A stretch of 64,000 nucleotides of DNA from Bin5 sp009843665 (GTDB lineage Bacteria > Chloroflexota > Anaerolineae > Caldilineales > Caldilineaceae), in NCBI GenBank assembly GCA_965220285.1, contig OZ244818.1:2418001-2482000 (forward strand). The letters run 5' to 3'. The notes under the pieces are model-generated. The model ran no database searches, was not told the DNA's origin, and was given only the letters and a program-made list of their open reading frames with translations. A program made the position numbers and the translations under genes. Below, piece after piece: positions 61,842 to 64,000 of the stretch (the stretch's first letter is position 1; the number at the start of each line of letters is the position of its first letter).

Positions 61842-62918
61842 ATGCGCAGTTATCGCGTAGGCGTTGTCGGGCTGTACCGCGGTCTCGGCCCCGCCCGCGT
61901 CTTCGACCTCATGCCCGACTGCGACGTCGTCGCTGGCTGCGACATCGACGCCGGCGCCTTGGACCGGTTCGGCGCGCTCTTCCCCCACGCCCGCCAGTAC
62001 AGCGCATACGACGACATGCTGGCGCACGGGCTCGATATCGTCTTCGTGGCCTCCCCGGTCCCCCTGCACTGCCAGCACACCGTGGCCGCGCTCAGGGCCG
62101 GCTGCCACGTCCTGCAGGAGGTCACCCTCGCAGCCAACATCGATGAATGCCGTCAGATTCTCGCCGCGGTGCAGGCCCACCCGCGCCAGAAGTTCATGCT
62201 GGCCGAGAACTGCTGCTACTGGGCCCATATTCTGAGCTGGCGGGAGATGTGGGGCCGGGGCCTGCTGGGCGACTTCATGTACGCCGAGGCCGAGTACATC
62301 CACGACACGCGCCATCTGCTGCGCCAAGCCGACGGCTCACCCACCTGGCGCGCCTCGATGCCGCCCATCCACTACTGCACCCACAGCCTCGGTCCGCTGC
62401 TCAAAGTGACGGGCGAGCGCTGCGTCGCCGCCAGCGGCATGAGCGTCACCACCGGGACCGGGGACCTGCCCGTCCGCGTCAAATCCGGCACCGAAGTGGC
62501 GATTCTGCAGACGGCCAGCGGCGGAGTGATCAAGATCCTGGTCGCATTCGGCATCACCCGCGAGCCCATGTTCCACTACTACTCGATCTACGGCACCGAC
62601 GGCGTCCTCGAGACCTCGCGCCCGCCGACCAGCCCGCTGCAGACCAACGCGTGGCTGGATTCGGTGCCGCATCTGAACAACATGATCGAGATGCCGATCA
62701 CAGAGAAAGTCACCGACGCCCCACCCGAAGCGACGCAAGGCGGCCACGGCACCGCCGAGTACATGATGATCCAGGACTTCGTCGCCTGCATCCGCGACGA
62801 CACCCCGCCCCCACTCGACATCCACGCCGCGCTCAGGATGGCGCTCCCCGGCATGTGCGCGCATGAAAGTGCCCTGAAAGGGGGCCAGATGGTGGAGATT
62901 CCGGATTGGGAGGGTTGA
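61842..62918 (+). CDS. Gfo/Idh/MocA-family oxidoreductase, divergent EKP motif
   Basis: 358 aa. The N-terminal motif is VVGLYRGLGPARV, not the usual GxGxxG, and the catalytic EKP is replaced by HVLQEVTLAAN, so neither the Lys nor the dinucleotide loop is standard. The C-terminal domain retains MPPIHYCTHSLGPLL. It may use another cofactor, or be a non-catalytic partner of the gene 69 nt upstream. AAAGGAA precedes the ATG. Confidence 0.8.
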   Translation: MRSYRVGVVGLYRGLGPARVFDLMPDCDVVAGCDIDAGALDRFGALFPHARQYSAYDDMLAHGLDIVFVASPVPLHCQHTVAALRAGCHVLQEVTLAANIDECRQILAAVQAHPRQKFMLAENCCYWAHILSWREMWGRGLLGDFMYAEAEYIHDTRHLLRQADGSPTWRASMPPIHYCTHSLGPLLKVTGERCVAASGMSVTTGTGDLPVRVKSGTEVAILQTASGGVIKILVAFGITREPMFHYYSIYGTDGVLETSRPPTSPLQTNAWLDSVPHLNNMIEMPITEKVTDAPPEATQGGHGTAEYMMIQDFVACIRDDTPPPLDIHAALRMALPGMCAHESALKGGQMVEIPDWEG

Positions 62919-63125
62919 TAGGGGAAAAACAATGTGCCAGCATCGGCTGTTATATAGCTGCGAGTTCTCTGCAACAAGGGAGCTGTCTGCAAAGCTGGAC
63001 TGTAACGATGAAGGGATGTATAATTGTCGCTGCGCGTGTCGGCGAATGCAGGACAAATGGCTGGACCAAATAGAGTGAGAAGGGTCTTGACTGCTCCCGG
63101 CAAATTGCGCGCAGGAGGACAGTAA

Positions 63126-63407
63126 ATGGGCATAGTTCGAAGAAAGTTAGTGTCTCTGGCACACCGATTTTTGCTGTGGACAATGCCGGAGTTGCAGCGC
63201 GCAGTCGATGAACTGGTTAGAGATGCAGGCCGAACACGGGAGTTCTATCTCCGTGAAATCATCGAGCGCGGGTTGGAAGAGACCGAGGACTATTACTTGG
63301 CGAGTGCATCGGCGGACCGGATCCGTCAAGGCGTAGAGCCAACGTACAGTGATGAAGAGATAAGAGCCGATCTTGGCTTGGACGATAAGGTACGCTCCCG
63401 CATCTAG
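63126..63407 (+). CDS. RelB/RHH-type antitoxin
   Basis: 93 aa. The middle (PELQRAVDELVRDAGRTREF then YLREIIERGLEE) is a ribbon-helix-helix DNA-binding fold, followed by a toxin-wrapping tail with EEIRADLGLDD. AGGAGG lies before the ATG. The first 18 residues are an unusual extension. It overlaps the toxin gene by 35 nt, and should repress its own operon and neutralise the toxin. Confidence 0.82.
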   Translation: MGIVRRKLVSLAHRFLLWTMPELQRAVDELVRDAGRTREFYLREIIERGLEETEDYYLASASADRIRQGVEPTYSDEEIRADLGLDDKVRSRI

Positions 63408-63642
63408 GCGTCAGCTGCGGAGATTGGACAGGCAAACAGCGCAACGCATTCAGGAGGAACTGACAGGCCGTATCGCGAAAGCCTCTGACCCGCGTCAGTT
63501 AGGCCGCGCGAAGATGCTGAGAGGCGACATGGGTGGCCTTTGGCGCTTTCGTGTTGGAGCCTATCGTATCATCTGCGACATGCAGGATGAAGACAGAATT
63601 ATCGTGGTGCTTCGCATAGCGCATAGACGCGAGGTGTACTGA
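63373..63642 (+). CDS. RelE/ParE-family toxin
   Basis: 89 aa from a TTG at 63373 (MAWTIRY start typical of the family). The body shows KMLRGDMGGLWRFRVGAYRI, IVVLRIAHRREVY, the RelE core with basic residues for mRNA cleavage at the ribosome. The overlapping start and rare TTG fit coupled, low-level toxin translation. Confidence 0.85.
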   Translation: MAWTIRYAPASRRQLRRLDRQTAQRIQEELTGRIAKASDPRQLGRAKMLRGDMGGLWRFRVGAYRIICDMQDEDRIIVVLRIAHRREVY

Positions 63643-63692
63643 CGAGATTTCTGCCTTGGCATTCTCAGTTCTACTCATCGTTTTAACGCAAG

Positions 63693-63716
63693 CGCCCCAG
63701 CAGAATCGCTGGGGCG
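63693..63716. terminator. Bidirectional terminator-like hairpin
   Basis: A perfect 9-bp GC-rich stem, CGCCCCAGC (63693-63701) and its complement (63708-63716), with loop AGAATC. TTTT lies just to the left and TTATCTT to the right, and it stands between convergent genes, so it should stop transcription from both sides. Confidence 0.75.
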
Positions 63717-63782
63717 TTATCTTACATCATCACGTGTTCAGAGGTGACAGCAGGCTTCCTTTAGCTGCTGGCCGCGAACCCG

Positions 63783-64000
63783 CTACAGTTGACTCCGTAC
63801 CTCGGCCGTGATCTGGTCCATCGCCAGGATCATGTAGCCGCAGTCGTCGCCCACCTGTAACCACTGCACACCGCGTTTCGCCATACCGAGGGCAAAGCGC
63901 GCATCGGGCGCCATGCCGGCCCCCACAAACAGACCCGCAGCCCGTGTGCGGGCGATGATGCTGTCCACCGCCTCAATCACGGTCGGATGCTCCACGTCGC
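63783..64000 (-). CDS. HpcH/HpaI aldolase family protein, C-terminal part
   Basis: About 72 residues are visible; the 5' end lies beyond the window. The sequence GLFVGAGMAPDARFALGMAK and WLQVGDDCGYMI matches the end of 2-dehydro-3-deoxyglucarate / 4-hydroxy-2-oxoheptanedioate aldolases, which cleave 2-keto-deoxy sugar acids to pyruvate and an aldehyde. It fits the sugar-acid theme of the window. Confidence 0.75.
   Translation of the reverse strand, partial: DVEHPTVIEAVDSIIARTRAAGLFVGAGMAPDARFALGMAKRGVQWLQVGDDCGYMILAMDQITAEVRSQL

Noticed and set aside
60624..62327. A 567-codon open frame antisense to two Gfo/Idh genes
   Set aside because: Spans the gap between two well-supported genes and shows no domain; a shadow frame.
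1..64000. tRNA, rRNA, replication origin or prophage
   Set aside because: No cloverleaf-like or rRNA-like segment, no DnaA-box cluster, no integrase and no phage structural gene was found by reading; a covariance-model scan would be needed to exclude small RNAs.

Overview
The window looks like a chromosomal segment of a GC-rich (about 60 %) free-living or host-associated bacterium, most probably a Chloroflexota member of the Caldilineaceae type. I infer this from the substrate-binding lipoproteins (short Tat or Sec signals, AAC lipoboxes, a valine-rich VVEVERVVEKVVEV-like linker), the large number of Gfo/Idh/MocA and PhyH enzymes, and the style of the dispersed repeats. No rRNA, tRNA or CRISPR array was seen, so the assignment is inference.

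The window is built from five carbohydrate-type (CUT1-like) ABC importer sets, each with two permeases and a binding lipoprotein and none with its own ATPase. Set 1 (3.2-8.2 kb, +) has the order permease, permease, binding protein, followed by a small protein and a PhyH dioxygenase. Set 2 (21.6-12.7 kb, -) carries a binding protein, two permeases, an Asp/Glu-racemase-like enzyme, a Gfo/Idh oxidoreductase, a creatinase-like M24 protein without metal ligands, a Rieske oxygenase and an MDR dehydrogenase; a Gfo/Idh - FAH - RuvC-fold operon lies upstream on the same strand. Set 3 (45.9-36.4 kb, -), preceded by an IclR regulator, adds a CocE-type hydrolase, a ceramidase-like protein, a DRE-TIM lyase/synthase, an epimerase and an SDR. 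Set 4 (50.0-53.3 kb, +) is a bare importer. Set 5 (55.5-59.9 kb, +) runs into a Gfo/Idh gene and is divergent from a GH32-like glycosidase; two more Gfo/Idh genes follow at 60.7-62.9 kb. The theme is uptake and oxidative breakdown of sugars, sugar acids and probably methylated compounds.

Between these lie accessory stretches: an ISKra4-type element (1.6-3.1 kb); a decayed polymorphic-toxin locus with an Rhs tip and an Imm1-like gene (8.5-10.5 kb); a tandem pair of PhyH genes (10.8-12.7 kb) with a third 3' fragment at 25.5 kb; a deletion scar near 25.1-25.6 kb; a single-ORF IS66 element (26.0-27.6 kb) inserted upstream of a Fic gene; a GH116-like glucosidase; a YfhO-type membrane protein framed by two IS630 copies (31.5-36.1 kb); a toxin-antitoxin stretch (46-49 kb); and a RelBE-type pair at 63.1-63.6 kb.

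Two structural results stand out. First, two non-coding elements of 411 and 425 bp (21995-22405 and 60203-60627) have the 14-bp terminal inverted repeats of the local IS66 element and perfect 8-bp target duplications; they are MITEs, probably mobilised by it. Second, every one of the five binding-protein genes is followed at once by a strong inverted repeat, each of different sequence. The least expected protein is a RuvC-fold protein with a degraded active site, embedded in the FAH operon.
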